Shown here: positions 8,027 to 16,855 of the stretch, in pieces
How positions within the stretch are numbered: position 1 is the first letter of the stretch
Layout: every line of letters begins with the position of its first letter
Source: an uncultured Bacteroides sp.
Lineage (GTDB): Bacteria > Bacteroidota > Bacteroidia > Bacteroidales > Bacteroidaceae
Reading direction: 5' to 3'
DNA: 27,881 nt
Assembly (NCBI GenBank): GCA_905198575.1
Contig: CAJKDC010000026.1
Coordinates: 1 to 27,881 of the forward strand
Program-made: the position numbers and the translations under genes
Notes under the pieces: generated by a model
What the model saw: the letters and a program-made list of their open reading frames with translations, nothing else
Told to the model about the DNA's origin: nothing
The model's database searches: none

Positions 8027-8837
8027 GAGATTAATAAACCTTCAAAATTTACTCTATGCTTGGCTAAGTAAATTTGAAAAGCGTAGCCTTGAAAATATTA
8101 AGGTGCATTGTAATTTTCTAAATGATAGTTACAAATTAAATCTTCCTCATCCAGAATGGAGTATTTTCTGGCCATTAGTGTATAATGGGCTTGTTGATTA
8201 TATTGGAAAAGGTTATTATGCCCTTACAGCTCCTATTATAATTGATTATGGTTTTCATTTCATTTATGTTAATCATAGGCCAAATAGTTTGAAAATCAAG
8301 AAACTGGCATTAGGTATATATATGTCAGATAGTTTAGAAAATTATAAAAACTATTCAATTATAAAAGTTAATCCTTTGTCAAACTTAAAAAGATTTCCGA
8401 CAGTCAAGGATGTTGTAGATAGTTTTCCTGAGTCACTTCGTGATGAAGAAGATTTGAAATATTATAATAGAAATGCCAGTAAAGGTTTAGCAAAATTAAA
8501 ATCAGAAGGATTTGTACGTTACTTCTCAATTCCTGATGAACTTTATATACGTGAGCTTCCTGATAGAACAATAAATCCAGAAGCATTTTCTATAGCATAT
8601 TGTTATAGCCGTGCCATTAATAAAGAGTCTAATGGAATTTACAAAGAGGAAAGTAAATTACTTATTTTGCCTCTTTTTGCTTTTCCATGTTTGCTTTATC
8701 GTTCTTTATTACTATACTCATTGTCCAAGGGTGTTATGCCAGAAGTTAATAAAAGGTATTATTACTTTAGGAATATGTCTAAATCATGTGTCAAGCAATT
8801 GAATAGAATTCTTTGTAACTCAATAACTTATGAATGA
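8019..8837 (+). CDS. Small winged-helix-like protein of the helicase operon
   Basis: 272 residues from the ATG at 8019; the frame is open further upstream (ATGs at 7968 and 8013). I prefer 8019 because it gives an eight-base ATGAATGA overlap with the preceding stop, exactly the arrangement at this gene's own 3' end with the helicase gene (8830-8837). Residues about 25-62 (helices, then HPEWSIFWPLVYNGLVDYIG and a following beta turn with GKGYYAL) have the look of a winged helix-turn-helix with a short wing. The rest contains mixed helices and a basic C-terminus (YYYFRNMSKSCVKQLNRIL). No nuclease or methylase motif is visible. Between a putative scaffold and a giant helicase, it may confer nucleic-acid recognition or regulate the complex. 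No named family recognised. Confidence 0.72.
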   Translation: MNERLINLQNLLYAWLSKFEKRSLENIKVHCNFLNDSYKLNLPHPEWSIFWPLVYNGLVDYIGKGYYALTAPIIIDYGFHFIYVNHRPNSLKIKKLALGIYMSDSLENYKNYSIIKVNPLSNLKRFPTVKDVVDSFPESLRDEEDLKYYNRNASKGLAKLKSEGFVRYFSIPDELYIRELPDRTINPEAFSIAYCYSRAINKESNGIYKEESKLLILPLFAFPCLLYRSLLLYSLSKGVMPEVNKRYYYFRNMSKSCVKQLNRILCNSITYE

Positions 8838-11800
8838 TCCAATAAAAATTTATAATGAAATACGCAGTTCTTATTATAAATATATAGGAAGTGGGCTGCC
8901 ATTCTTTCGTGAGGAATACAATCAAGAACGAAATAAACTGATAAAAGAAACAGGCACACTTTCACAACCCCCAATTATTGAGATTGTACCAAAATATCAT
9001 GAGAAGGCTACACTTAGAGATTTTTGTGTAGTAGAAGGTGTAGATCAAGAATTGGATGATTTTGTAAATTGTGGACTGTTTTCACAAAGTGGGGCTATTG
9101 AAAGAAAACTTTATGACCATCAATATGAAGCTTTGAGAGCTGCCCATATTGAACATAAAAGTATTGTTGTAACTACAGGTACTGGTTCTGGTAAGACCGA
9201 GTGTTTTTTGCTTCCTATTATTGCGGACTTAGTAAAAGAATCAAGGCATTGGGGAATGCAACGGAATCGGGCAATGAGGACAATGATTCTTTATCCCCTC
9301 AATGCACTTGCTGAAGATCAGATGATAAGACTTCGAAAAGCATTGAATAGCCGCAATGATAATCAAAATGGTGCTCTTGATTGGTTGGATAAAAACAGGA
9401 ATGGAAATCGTTTTTATTTTGGACGATACACAGGAGCAACGCCTTTTAGTGGCATAAAAGAAAAGGTAAGGAACAAATTACTCGAAGAGAAGCGAAGACT
9501 CATCCGTGATTGGAATGCTGCAAAAAATAGTGGGGAAAAAGAATTATTGTATCATATTCCTTGTATGGAAGGAGACTCCTCAGAAATGTGGGATAGGTTT
9601 TCTATGCAGGATAGTGCACCAGATATTCTTATTACAAATTATAGTATGCTTAATGTCATGCTCATGCGTGATAATGAGTTGAAAATATTTGAAGATACCC
9701 GCCGATGGTTGGCAGAGGATAATAATAATGTTTTTCATTTAGTTATAGATGAATTACATACATATCGTGGTACAGCAGGAACAGAAGTTGCTTATCTTCT
9801 GCGTATTTTGCTTGACAGGTTAGGGTTAACACCAGATTCACCGCAAATCCAATTTTTAGCTACTAGTGCTTCTTTAGAAAAGAATCAGCAGTCAATCGAT
9901 TATTTATCTGAATTTTTTGGCATTGATAAGAATTTATTCAATAAGAAGTTTACAATTATTTCTAACCCTATTCAAAAAGCAGTCAGCAAACCAACGGCTC
10001 TTATTCCTAGTAATGAATTTTATGCTTATTATGAGGCAAATGATTCCGCAGAAAATGATATGAAATTTCTGTCAGCTCTCGGATGTGAGTCTTTTATTTC
10101 GGTGGTTAAGAAGTATCAACTTGTTCAATGGTTGAAATATTCGATGAGTACGCCACGTGGTATACTTCCATTAGATGTTGTAAGTATATCAAAAAAATTA
10201 GCATTGGATTCAGAAAAAGCTTTAACTATTACGGCTGCAATTATAAAAGTAATTTGTAAAGGAGAATCCACCAATGGATTTATAATGCCGCTTCGCGTAC
10301 ATTTTTTCTTTAGAAATCTATCTGGTTTGTGGGCATGTTCTTCTCCAAATTGTAGAGATGCCGTGCAAAATTATCAATTCAAAAATAGAACTATAGGTAA
10401 ATTTTATAAACGTCCTCGCAATATCTGTTCATGCGGTATGAAGGTATTGGAACTACTTGTGTGTGAGAACTGCGGTGAAGTATTTCTTGGAGGATTTCAA
10501 ATAATTAAAAATGGCAGAACATTTCTAAGTGTAGAAAAACCTATAGGCAGTGATTTTATTAATTATTGTGTCCTTTGGAAAAGGAATGATGAAGATGGAG
10601 ATGAAGACAAACTCGAGGATGGTTGGATACGTGTAACTTATGATCCTGCTACGGGAGAATGTAAAAATGATATTGACGGTGAGTATTGGTTGCATATTCA
10701 AGACTCTGATCGTGACACAATGTTTCCTCACAAATGTCCTAATTGTGAAGTCTCTTATAAAATTGAAGATGACAATAGTTTGACTCCTATTCGTCGCCAT
10801 AGTACAGGTTTACAAAAAATAACTCAAATTCTTGCAGACTCATTGATTCGGTCAATGCGGAATGCTAATGAAAAAAATACAAAACTCGTGTTGTTTTCGG
10901 ATAGTCGTCAGTCTGCTGCCAAACTTTCAGCAGGAATAGAACTTGACCATTACAGAGATGTATTGAGGTGGGCTATTTTACATTCTCTCAATGGTAATGA
11001 TAAGGCAGTAGAGATTCTTAATAAATATCGAAAGGGGTGTAAACTTTCTGATGAAGAGAAAGATGTATTTCGTTCTTTAAATAATACACCGACTTTTCGT
11101 GAATACATTGATTATATTCGTGATGAGAGAGATGATTTAATTACTGATGATGCATTGGAGGTTTTAAATGAATTTCTTAATAGTGCCTCAGGACAAAATC
11201 TTAATTATATTGAAGATGAAGTATTTAAGATTTTATTGGAACAAGGTATAAATCCGGCTGGGCCTAAGCCATCTGTAACAGGAGATAACGTAGCAGGATT
11301 TTGGTTTGAGTTATATGATTTTATCCAATTAAAGGTAAAGCCAGGGTTAAGTGATAACAAAAAACGGTCTGAAGAAAAAATTCGTGCGTCCAATAAAATA
11401 GAACAAATTACAAGTATTTTTTCTAATAAGAAACGATCCTTTGAAGAGTTAAAACTTGGTTATCTTTCACCGTCAAAGGATATTGAAGACCCTATATGGA
11501 GGGAATTAGCTTGTGCTGCAATTCGTATATTAGGAGAGAAACGTAAGATTAAAAATATTCCGTCAAAATATCCTACTACGGAGAGTTTCCCGAGGGGAAT
11601 TAGAAACTTGATAAAATCAATCTTTCATATTTCCAGTAATAAAGATGTTGAGCAAAAGATTGAAGTACTTAGAGAAATCTTAAGAAGTCGTGGAATTATT
11701 GACAAGCATGTGGTTTTACTTACAGGAGAAGGAATCTCTTTTATAAAAGCAGAAGTAGGTAGTAAATATTGGATTTGTCCAAAATGTAAGACGACACATA

Positions 11801-14046
11801 TGCATCGTGCCAATGGTATATGTATAAATTGTTATCAAAAATTAGGAGAAGCTCATATTCTTACAGAGCAAGATATTTCTAATTCTGAAGATTATTACCT
11901 TTCTCTACTTAATAATACAGATAGTGTATATCGTTTACATTGTGAGGAAATGACTGGTCAGACATCCAAAGAGGATTCTCGAAAAAGGCAACGCTTGTTT
12001 CAGGAAATCTTTTTGGACAATGAAAACAGAGTCGTTGAAGGTATAGATTTATTAAGTGTGACAACTACGATGGAAGCAGGTGTCGATATTGGCTCTCTTT
12101 CTGCTGTAATGATGGGCAATGTTCCACCTCAACGATTTAACTATCAGCAAAGAGTTGGTCGTGCAGGTAGACGTGGAAATCCATTATCAATAGCACTAAC
12201 TGTTGCACGGTCTTCCAGTCATGACCAAACTAATTTTATTGAGTATAATCGTATGGTGTCTGATACTCCTAAAGATCCTTATTTGGAAGTTCGTACGATA
12301 GAAATAGCTCAACGTATAGTTATCAAGGAAGTTTTGTATAGAGCGTTGAGAAAGGATAGTGGTGCAAAAGATAGTGTGCATGGGAACTTTGGACTTACTG
12401 AAAATTGGAGCTATAATAAAAAATTTTTAGAAGAATGGATTGATGGAAATTATAGCGAAATATGTCGTATTGTAGATGTAGTTACAAATGGAACAGAAAT
12501 TAGCGACAAACAGAAAAATGAAATAATAGACTATGTTAGTACCTGCCTGATTGATGACATTACTTATATAGCTAGTAGCGATACTTATACTCAAGAATTT
12601 TTAAGCGAACGTTTGGCTAATGCAGGGTTATTGCCTATGTTTGGTTTTCCTACAAGGGTTAGAAATCTTTATTTAAAGGATCCGGAGCAGCAAGGAAAAC
12701 TTCCTTCAGAGGATGTGGTGTCAAGGGATATAGACATGGCTATTAATTCATTTGCTCCAGGTCATGAGATAGTTAAGGATAAGAAAGTATATAAATCTAT
12801 TGGTGTAGTAGACTATGAATATAATAAGTTGAATCATTTAATTAAGCCCAAGAATCAGTCTTTAAATGTATATAAACAACCGTTATGTCGTTGTAATATT
12901 TGTGGGTACTCAACAATTGTTGAAGCAAATCAATTGGATGAATGTCCAGTTTGTGGAAACGAAATGGAGCAAGTAAAAATTTGCTCTCCTTTAGGTTTCT
13001 TTGTAGACTACGATAAAGATACTCCAAAAGATTTCAATGGCGATTATGAATGGTATTCTCCTAATAGTGATATACGGTTAGATTGCGAACAGTATCTCAA
13101 TGAGTGCCCAACGGTTTTTAATATGATAATACGTAATAATATATCTCCATCGCAAGGTAGAGTTCATCTTATAAACGATAATAATGGAGAATTATATCGT
13201 TTAGGAAAAGATGAAAAAGGACGGTATGTTTCAAGAAATGCACTTGATGAGAACAAAAAATCAACAATTAAGTTGCAAGGTGAGTCTGATTATGCTTTTG
13301 TTGCTTCAAAAACAACCGGAGTTTTGACGCTTTCAGTTGATCATATACCAGAATCAATATGTCTTTCTCCTATGTTTGAACAAAATGCGAATAGCTACGC
13401 TGTTAGAGCCGCATTCCTTTCTTGGGGATATTTGGTTCGAAAAGCTATATCTGCGTTTTTGGACATAGATTCTTCGGAATTAAATGTAGGATTTTATATA
13501 GTACCTCAAACAAAGAAAGCAGAAATATTTTTTGTTGAAAATCTTGAGAATGGGGCTGGATATTGTAATTACCTTTCAGGAAGACGATATCCACATGTTC
13601 CTAAAAAAGCTATTATTGAACCGCTTTCAGAAGGAGGAGAAATATACAATCAGCTGACATCGTCAGAACATCAAGCAGGTTGTACCTCATCATGTTATGA
13701 TTGTATTCGTGACTATTCGAATCAGAATGTTCATAGTATATTAGATTGGCGACTTGGATTGGATATTGCAAGACTTGCTAGTAATCAAAATGCTGTAATT
13801 GATTTTTCTATATCTTATTGGTGTGATTATATTTTCTCAACAATCAAAAATATGCTTGAGAACAATAACTATACAGTAGAAGAAAAGGTTGGTACACTTA
13901 TAGGAGAAGATCCTTATGGCGAAAATTATATGCTTGTGCATCCTTTGTGGTCAAAAGAATATGTTGAATCTTTAATACAAGAAGTTGGAAGTGAATACAA
14001 GCTATTGTCTGTTTTTGGATTAACTAAAATAGGATTTGAAAAATAA
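8830..14046 (+). CDS. Giant DExH helicase with DUF1998-type C-terminus, Druantia DruE-like
   Basis: 1738 residues. Superfamily 2 helicase motifs are intact: Walker A TTGTGSGKTE (K122), motif II DELH (D307-H310), motif III ATSAS (about 344-348), a second RecA-like domain starting with LFSDSRQSA (about 688-696), and motif VI QQRVGRAGRRG (about 1106-1116). Four cysteine clusters look like zinc ribbons: C503/C508/C533/C535/C545/C548, C636/C639, C983/C986/C998/C1001, and C1353/C1355/C1358/C1372/C1375. The C-terminus has C1618-x3-C1622-x2-C1625 followed by IRDYSNQN, typical of DUF1998 in MrfA/YprA, DISARM DrmA/DrmB and Druantia DruE proteins. The length and the TGTGSGKTE ... DELHTYRG pattern fit DruE-type anti-phage helicases better than the roughly 750-residue repair helicase MrfA. 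It begins in an ATGAATGA overlap with the upstream gene and is the last gene, ending before the hairpin at 14100. Function: nucleic-acid translocase of a defence complex (inferred). Confidence 0.88.
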   Translation: MNDPIKIYNEIRSSYYKYIGSGLPFFREEYNQERNKLIKETGTLSQPPIIEIVPKYHEKATLRDFCVVEGVDQELDDFVNCGLFSQSGAIERKLYDHQYEALRAAHIEHKSIVVTTGTGSGKTECFLLPIIADLVKESRHWGMQRNRAMRTMILYPLNALAEDQMIRLRKALNSRNDNQNGALDWLDKNRNGNRFYFGRYTGATPFSGIKEKVRNKLLEEKRRLIRDWNAAKNSGEKELLYHIPCMEGDSSEMWDRFSMQDSAPDILITNYSMLNVMLMRDNELKIFEDTRRWLAEDNNNVFHLVIDELHTYRGTAGTEVAYLLRILLDRLGLTPDSPQIQFLATSASLEKNQQSIDYLSEFFGIDKNLFNKKFTIISNPIQKAVSKPTALIPSNEFYAYYEANDSAENDMKFLSALGCESFISVVKKYQLVQWLKYSMSTPRGILPLDVVSISKKLALDSEKALTITAAIIKVICKGESTNGFIMPLRVHFFFRNLSGLWACSSPNCRDAVQNYQFKNRTIGKFYKRPRNICSCGMKVLELLVCENCGEVFLGGFQIIKNGRTFLSVEKPIGSDFINYCVLWKRNDEDGDEDKLEDGWIRVTYDPATGECKNDIDGEYWLHIQDSDRDTMFPHKCPNCEVSYKIEDDNSLTPIRRHSTGLQKITQILADSLIRSMRNANEKNTKLVLFSDSRQSAAKLSAGIELDHYRDVLRWAILHSLNGNDKAVEILNKYRKGCKLSDEEKDVFRSLNNTPTFREYIDYIRDERDDLITDDALEVLNEFLNSASGQNLNYIEDEVFKILLEQGINPAGPKPSVTGDNVAGFWFELYDFIQLKVKPGLSDNKKRSEEKIRASNKIEQITSIFSNKKRSFEELKLGYLSPSKDIEDPIWRELACAAIRILGEKRKIKNIPSKYPTTESFPRGIRNLIKSIFHISSNKDVEQKIEVLREILRSRGIIDKHVVLLTGEGISFIKAEVGSKYWICPKCKTTHMHRANGICINCYQKLGEAHILTEQDISNSEDYYLSLLNNTDSVYRLHCEEMTGQTSKEDSRKRQRLFQEIFLDNENRVVEGIDLLSVTTTMEAGVDIGSLSAVMMGNVPPQRFNYQQRVGRAGRRGNPLSIALTVARSSSHDQTNFIEYNRMVSDTPKDPYLEVRTIEIAQRIVIKEVLYRALRKDSGAKDSVHGNFGLTENWSYNKKFLEEWIDGNYSEICRIVDVVTNGTEISDKQKNEIIDYVSTCLIDDITYIASSDTYTQEFLSERLANAGLLPMFGFPTRVRNLYLKDPEQQGKLPSEDVVSRDIDMAINSFAPGHEIVKDKKVYKSIGVVDYEYNKLNHLIKPKNQSLNVYKQPLCRCNICGYSTIVEANQLDECPVCGNEMEQVKICSPLGFFVDYDKDTPKDFNGDYEWYSPNSDIRLDCEQYLNECPTVFNMIIRNNISPSQGRVHLINDNNGELYRLGKDEKGRYVSRNALDENKKSTIKLQGESDYAFVASKTTGVLTLSVDHIPESICLSPMFEQNANSYAVRAAFLSWGYLVRKAISAFLDIDSSELNVGFYIVPQTKKAEIFFVENLENGAGYCNYLSGRRYPHVPKKAIIEPLSEGGEIYNQLTSSEHQAGCTSSCYDCIRDYSNQNVHSILDWRLGLDIARLASNQNAVIDFSISYWCDYIFSTIKNMLENNNYTVEEKVGTLIGEDPYGENYMLVHPLWSKEYVESLIQEVGSEYKLLSVFGLTKIGFEK

Positions 14047-14099
14047 AGATTTTAGGGAATACTAATATAATTTTCTAATGAAATGAATATTATAAAGCA

Positions 14100-14140
14100 A
14101 ATAGAGCCTGGCTCAATTTTACTTGTAGTCAGGCTCTATT
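14100..14140. terminator. Bidirectional hairpin between the helicase gene and glyA
   Basis: An 11-bp perfect inverted repeat (AATAGAGCCTG at 14100-14110, CAGGCTCTATT at 14130-14140), extendable by three more pairs including one G-T, sits between two converging genes. Flanks are AT-rich on both sides but without a long T run, so it may end transcription from either direction with moderate strength. It also marks the right edge of the AT-rich block. Confidence 0.65.
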
Positions 14141-14179
14141 GTTATAAGATTAATTTTTCTATTTGCCGATGCAGAATCA

Positions 14180-15460
14180 TCAATAAGCAAAAATCGGATA
14201 ATTCTTCATGGTTTCGTTTACACGCTTGCGGACAGAAGCAATTACCTTTTCGTTGTCTACGTTCGACAATACAGTTTCAATCATTTCGGCAATTTCGTAC
14301 ATCAAGTCTTCCTTAGCACCACGTGTTGTGATAGCCGGAGTACCCAGACGGATTCCCGAAGTCTGGAAAGCCGAACGGCTGTCGAACGGAACCATGTTCT
14401 TATTTACGGTGATGTCAGCTGATACCAGTGCTTTTTCGGCAACCTTTCCGGTCAGGTCAGGATATTTGCTGCGCAGGTCTACCAGCATAGAGTGGTTGTC
14501 TGTACCTCCCGAGACAATGGTAAATCCGCGGTCCATCAAAGCCTGTGCCAGTACGGCAGCGTTCTTCTTCACCTGTTTCTGATATTCCACATATTCCGGT
14601 TGCAGACATTCGCCGAATGCCACAGCCTTGGCAGCGATGACGTGTTCCAGCGGACCGCCCTGAATACCCGGGAATACGGCAGAATCCAGCAATTGAGACA
14701 TCATCTTGATTTCGCCTTTCGGAGTTTTCTTGCCCCAAGGGTTAGGGAAGTCTTTGCCCATCAGGATAACACCACCGCGAGGTCCGCGCAGTGTCTTGTG
14801 GGTAGTCGAGGTCACGATATGCGCATATTTCACAGGGTTATCCAGCAAACCAGCTGCAATCAATCCTGCCGGGTGTGCCATGTCTACCATAAAGATAGCG
14901 CCTACTTTGTCGGCAATTTCGCGCATACGCTTATAGTCCCATTCGCGTGAGTAAGCAGAGCCACCGCCGATAATCAATTTCGGATGTTCGCGCAGGGCGA
15001 TTTCTTCCATCTGGTCGTAGTCAACACGTCCGGTTTCCTTATTCAGGTTATATTCGCAGGGAGTGTAGATGATACCAGAAGTATTTACCAGCGAACCGTG
15101 TGACAGGTGTCCGCCGTGTGACAGGTTCAGTCCCATGAATTTATCGCCCGGATTCAGCACAGCCAAGAATACTGCTGCATTGGCCTGAGCGCCTGAGTGC
15201 GGCTGTACATTGGCCCATTCGGCACCGAAAATCTGTTTCAGTCGATCGATGGCAATCTGTTCACTCTGGTCTACTACTTCACAACCTCCATAATATCTTT
15301 TTCCGGGATAACCTTCAGCATATTTGTTGGTCAGGCATGACCCCATGGCTTTCATTACCTGGTCGCTCACAAAGTTTTCCGAAGCGATAAGTTCAATACC
15401 CTTCAGCTGGCGCTGATGTTCTTTTTCGATAATGTCGAAAATCAAGTCATCTCTTTTCAT
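14180..15460 (-). CDS. glyA: Serine hydroxymethyltransferase
   Basis: 426 residues, full family length, cytoplasmic. Interconverts serine and glycine using tetrahydrofolate and pyridoxal phosphate, supplying one-carbon units. The PLP lysine is K222 in TSTTHKTLRGPRGG; the D193/H196 pair in VDMAHPAGL, the ELIASENF start motif (about 23-30) and NVQPHSGAQAN (about 84-94) are all present. It lies 61 bases downstream of the outer-membrane beta-barrel gene on the same strand, so it could be read from the pyrB promoter or its own; the gap includes a TTGTTAACAA palindrome at 15479-15488. It converges on the helicase operon. Composition is typical of the chromosomal backbone, and no residue looks abnormal. 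Confidence 0.97.
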   Translation of the reverse strand: MKRDDLIFDIIEKEHQRQLKGIELIASENFVSDQVMKAMGSCLTNKYAEGYPGKRYYGGCEVVDQSEQIAIDRLKQIFGAEWANVQPHSGAQANAAVFLAVLNPGDKFMGLNLSHGGHLSHGSLVNTSGIIYTPCEYNLNKETGRVDYDQMEEIALREHPKLIIGGGSAYSREWDYKRMREIADKVGAIFMVDMAHPAGLIAAGLLDNPVKYAHIVTSTTHKTLRGPRGGVILMGKDFPNPWGKKTPKGEIKMMSQLLDSAVFPGIQGGPLEHVIAAKAVAFGECLQPEYVEYQKQVKKNAAVLAQALMDRGFTIVSGGTDNHSMLVDLRSKYPDLTGKVAEKALVSADITVNKNMVPFDSRSAFQTSGIRLGTPAITTRGAKEDLMYEIAEMIETVLSNVDNEKVIASVRKRVNETMKNYPIFAY

Positions 15461-15521
15461 ATTCGTAATGGTTTAATGTTGTTAACAATATATCTGTTCG
15501 GGAGCTATCTTCTGCTTTTTA

Positions 15522-16265
15522 TCAGAACATAACACCCACTGAAAAACTCAGTACGTTCTTGTGCCGGTCGGCAGTCAGGTTGTGCTGTGTGGTCGTAACG
15601 CCGTTTACCTTGTTGGTATACGTAATGGATTTGGAAATGTTGTGCAGGCCAATCTCGTAGCGGAAGTCAAAAAAGATGTTTGAAATGTTGACTCCCAGTC
15701 CCAGTACGGCGCTGTATTGCAGGGGATACAAGTCCTCCGAAATATTATTCTGGATAAAGCCGCTGAACTCTGTATCCGTCTTCTGGCTCCATACATACGA
15801 CAGTTTCGGACCTGCAAAGAAAGCCATGCCGTAATCGCCCTTCTTAATGAAATTATATCCGTAAAAAATAGGGAGGTCGAAAGACCGAATGGTTGTATTG
15901 ATAGAGGCTTGGGATTTGCTGGTTTCCAGATGGTTCTGGTTGCGGTCGAAAAGGATAGCCCCTTTTGAGACATTGAATGTCAGCTCGGGCTGAATGAAAT
16001 GCCTTTTCATGTTGAACCGGAAAAACACAGCCCCCCAGTAACCCACTTTATACCAGTTTTCGATGGAGTGCATCACTTCACCCTCTATCTCCAGATGGCT
16101 GGCGAAATACATGGAAGAGTTGAATCCTCCCTTAATTCCCACGTTTACGCGGTTCTCCTTTTCCTCCGGTTCTTTTCCGCCCAAAGGAGTCGCATAGGTT
16201 TGCAGTGGAAGTGAGGCTGCAAGCAAGCCTGTAACCAAGATAAAAGAGAGGCTGTGTTTCTTCAT
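15522..16265 (-). CDS. Outer-membrane beta-barrel protein, PorT-like family
   Basis: 247 residues from the ATG at 16265; an in-frame TTG two codons further up (16271) is less likely. The first ~23 residues are a basic N-terminus plus hydrophobic core ending in an A-x-A-type site, a Sec signal peptide. The mature protein has alternating aromatic/polar strands (GIKGGFNSSMYF, VFFRFNMKRHFIQPELTFN, DLPIFYGYNFI, FFAGPKLSYVW, VLGLGVNISNIFFDFRYEIGL) and ends VLSFSVGVMF, with a terminal aromatic residue, as expected for a small outer-membrane barrel of the Bacteroidetes type (about eight strands). It lies 15 bases after the flavin-reductase-like gene, so probably in the pyrBI transcript. The substrate or function is unknown. 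Confidence 0.85.
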   Translation of the reverse strand: MKKHSLSFILVTGLLAASLPLQTYATPLGGKEPEEKENRVNVGIKGGFNSSMYFASHLEIEGEVMHSIENWYKVGYWGAVFFRFNMKRHFIQPELTFNVSKGAILFDRNQNHLETSKSQASINTTIRSFDLPIFYGYNFIKKGDYGMAFFAGPKLSYVWSQKTDTEFSGFIQNNISEDLYPLQYSAVLGLGVNISNIFFDFRYEIGLHNISKSITYTNKVNGVTTTQHNLTADRHKNVLSFSVGVMF

Positions 16266-16280
16266 AAACAAAAGGTTGAG

Positions 16281-16847
16281 TTATTTCTTTTTTTCTACCG
16301 ACCATCCGAACTTACCGATTTTAGGTCCCAGTTCGAAATAGCCTCCGTGTGCATAAACCAGCAGATTGGATTCTGCCAGCTCAAACTTTCCGGTTTCCTT
16401 ATTCAGGTACTTATCGTCGGCTTTCACGTTTACCACATCGGCAATGAACATGTCATGCGAACCCAGGGAAACAATTTCCTTTACGCGGCATTCGATGCAT
16501 AGCGGCGATTCTTCGATGATGGGAGCTTTCACCATGCTGGCCTTGCCAGGGGTCAGTCCCATCTCCTTGAATTTGTTGAAGTTCTTGCCCGACCGTACTC
16601 CGCACCAGTCTGTGGCAAAAGCCATGTCCTTGGTGGTGAGGTTAATCACAAACTCCATATTCTTTTTCAGAATCGGATAGGAGTGCCGTTCCGGCCTTAC
16701 CGAGATGTAACACATAGGCGGGTTGGTACAGATTGTACCAGCCCACGCTACAGTTATAATGTTGTACTCTTCTTCATGGCTGCCGCAGCTTACGAGCAAT
16801 GCCGGCAGCGGATAAATCATTGTACCCGGTTTCCAGTCTTGCTTCAT
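16281..16847 (-). CDS. Flavin reductase-like, FMN-binding split-barrel protein
   Basis: 188 residues, cytoplasmic. The pattern near the N-terminus (PALLVSCGS, then NIITVAWAGTICTNPPMCYISVRPERHSYPIL) is the characteristic FMN-binding split barrel of the flavin reductase family: a polar T/S residue on the strand after NIITVAW, a conserved proline, and an S-V-R-P segment. It continues with EFVINLT, DWCGVRSGKNFNKF and the C-terminal region HDMFIADVVNV. Such proteins reduce or bind FMN/FAD with NAD(P)H; the specific donor or partner is not evident. It starts 8 bases after the stop of pyrI and so is surely co-transcribed with pyrBI. This may link it to pyrimidine synthesis through flavin redox, but that is inference. 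Confidence 0.88.
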   Translation of the reverse strand: MKQDWKPGTMIYPLPALLVSCGSHEEEYNIITVAWAGTICTNPPMCYISVRPERHSYPILKKNMEFVINLTTKDMAFATDWCGVRSGKNFNKFKEMGLTPGKASMVKAPIIEESPLCIECRVKEIVSLGSHDMFIADVVNVKADDKYLNKETGKFELAESNLLVYAHGGYFELGPKIGKFGWSVEKKK

Positions 16848-16855
16848 ACCCGCTG

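Larger units (their letters stand above)
4475..14098. other. AT-rich accessory island carrying the helicase defence-like operon
   Basis: Base composition changes sharply: the 60 bases from 5641 contain 16 G/C, while the 60 bases from 1801 in the flank contain 35. Low G+C continues through the four genes up to the hairpin before glyA. The left spacer (4475-4568) is AT-rich and should hold the operon promoter, but I could not place a convincing TAnnTTTG element in it. No integrase, transposase, tRNA attachment site or obvious flanking direct repeat is visible, so the mechanism of arrival is unknown. The neighbouring DUF3990 module (3307-4474) may belong to the same insertion, though it is less AT-rich. 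Confidence 0.6.

Noticed and set aside
8611..8802. Small plus-strand frame with hydrophobic residues inside the winged-helix gene
   Set aside because: Out-of-frame shadow; hydrophobic content arises from the AT-rich codons.
4475..14100. Direct repeats or attachment sites at the island edges
   Set aside because: Compared the left spacer (4475-4568) with the right one (14047-14179) by eye; no shared stretch long enough to be an att site.
14083..14316. Small open frame on the plus strand across the helicase/glyA hairpin
   Set aside because: It runs through the terminator and into the antisense of glyA; no start context or domain.
15479..15488. Perfect TTGTTAACAA palindrome upstream of glyA
   Set aside because: Ten-base palindromes are expected by chance in AT-rich spacers, and I could not place a promoter around it; mentioned only in the glyA entry.
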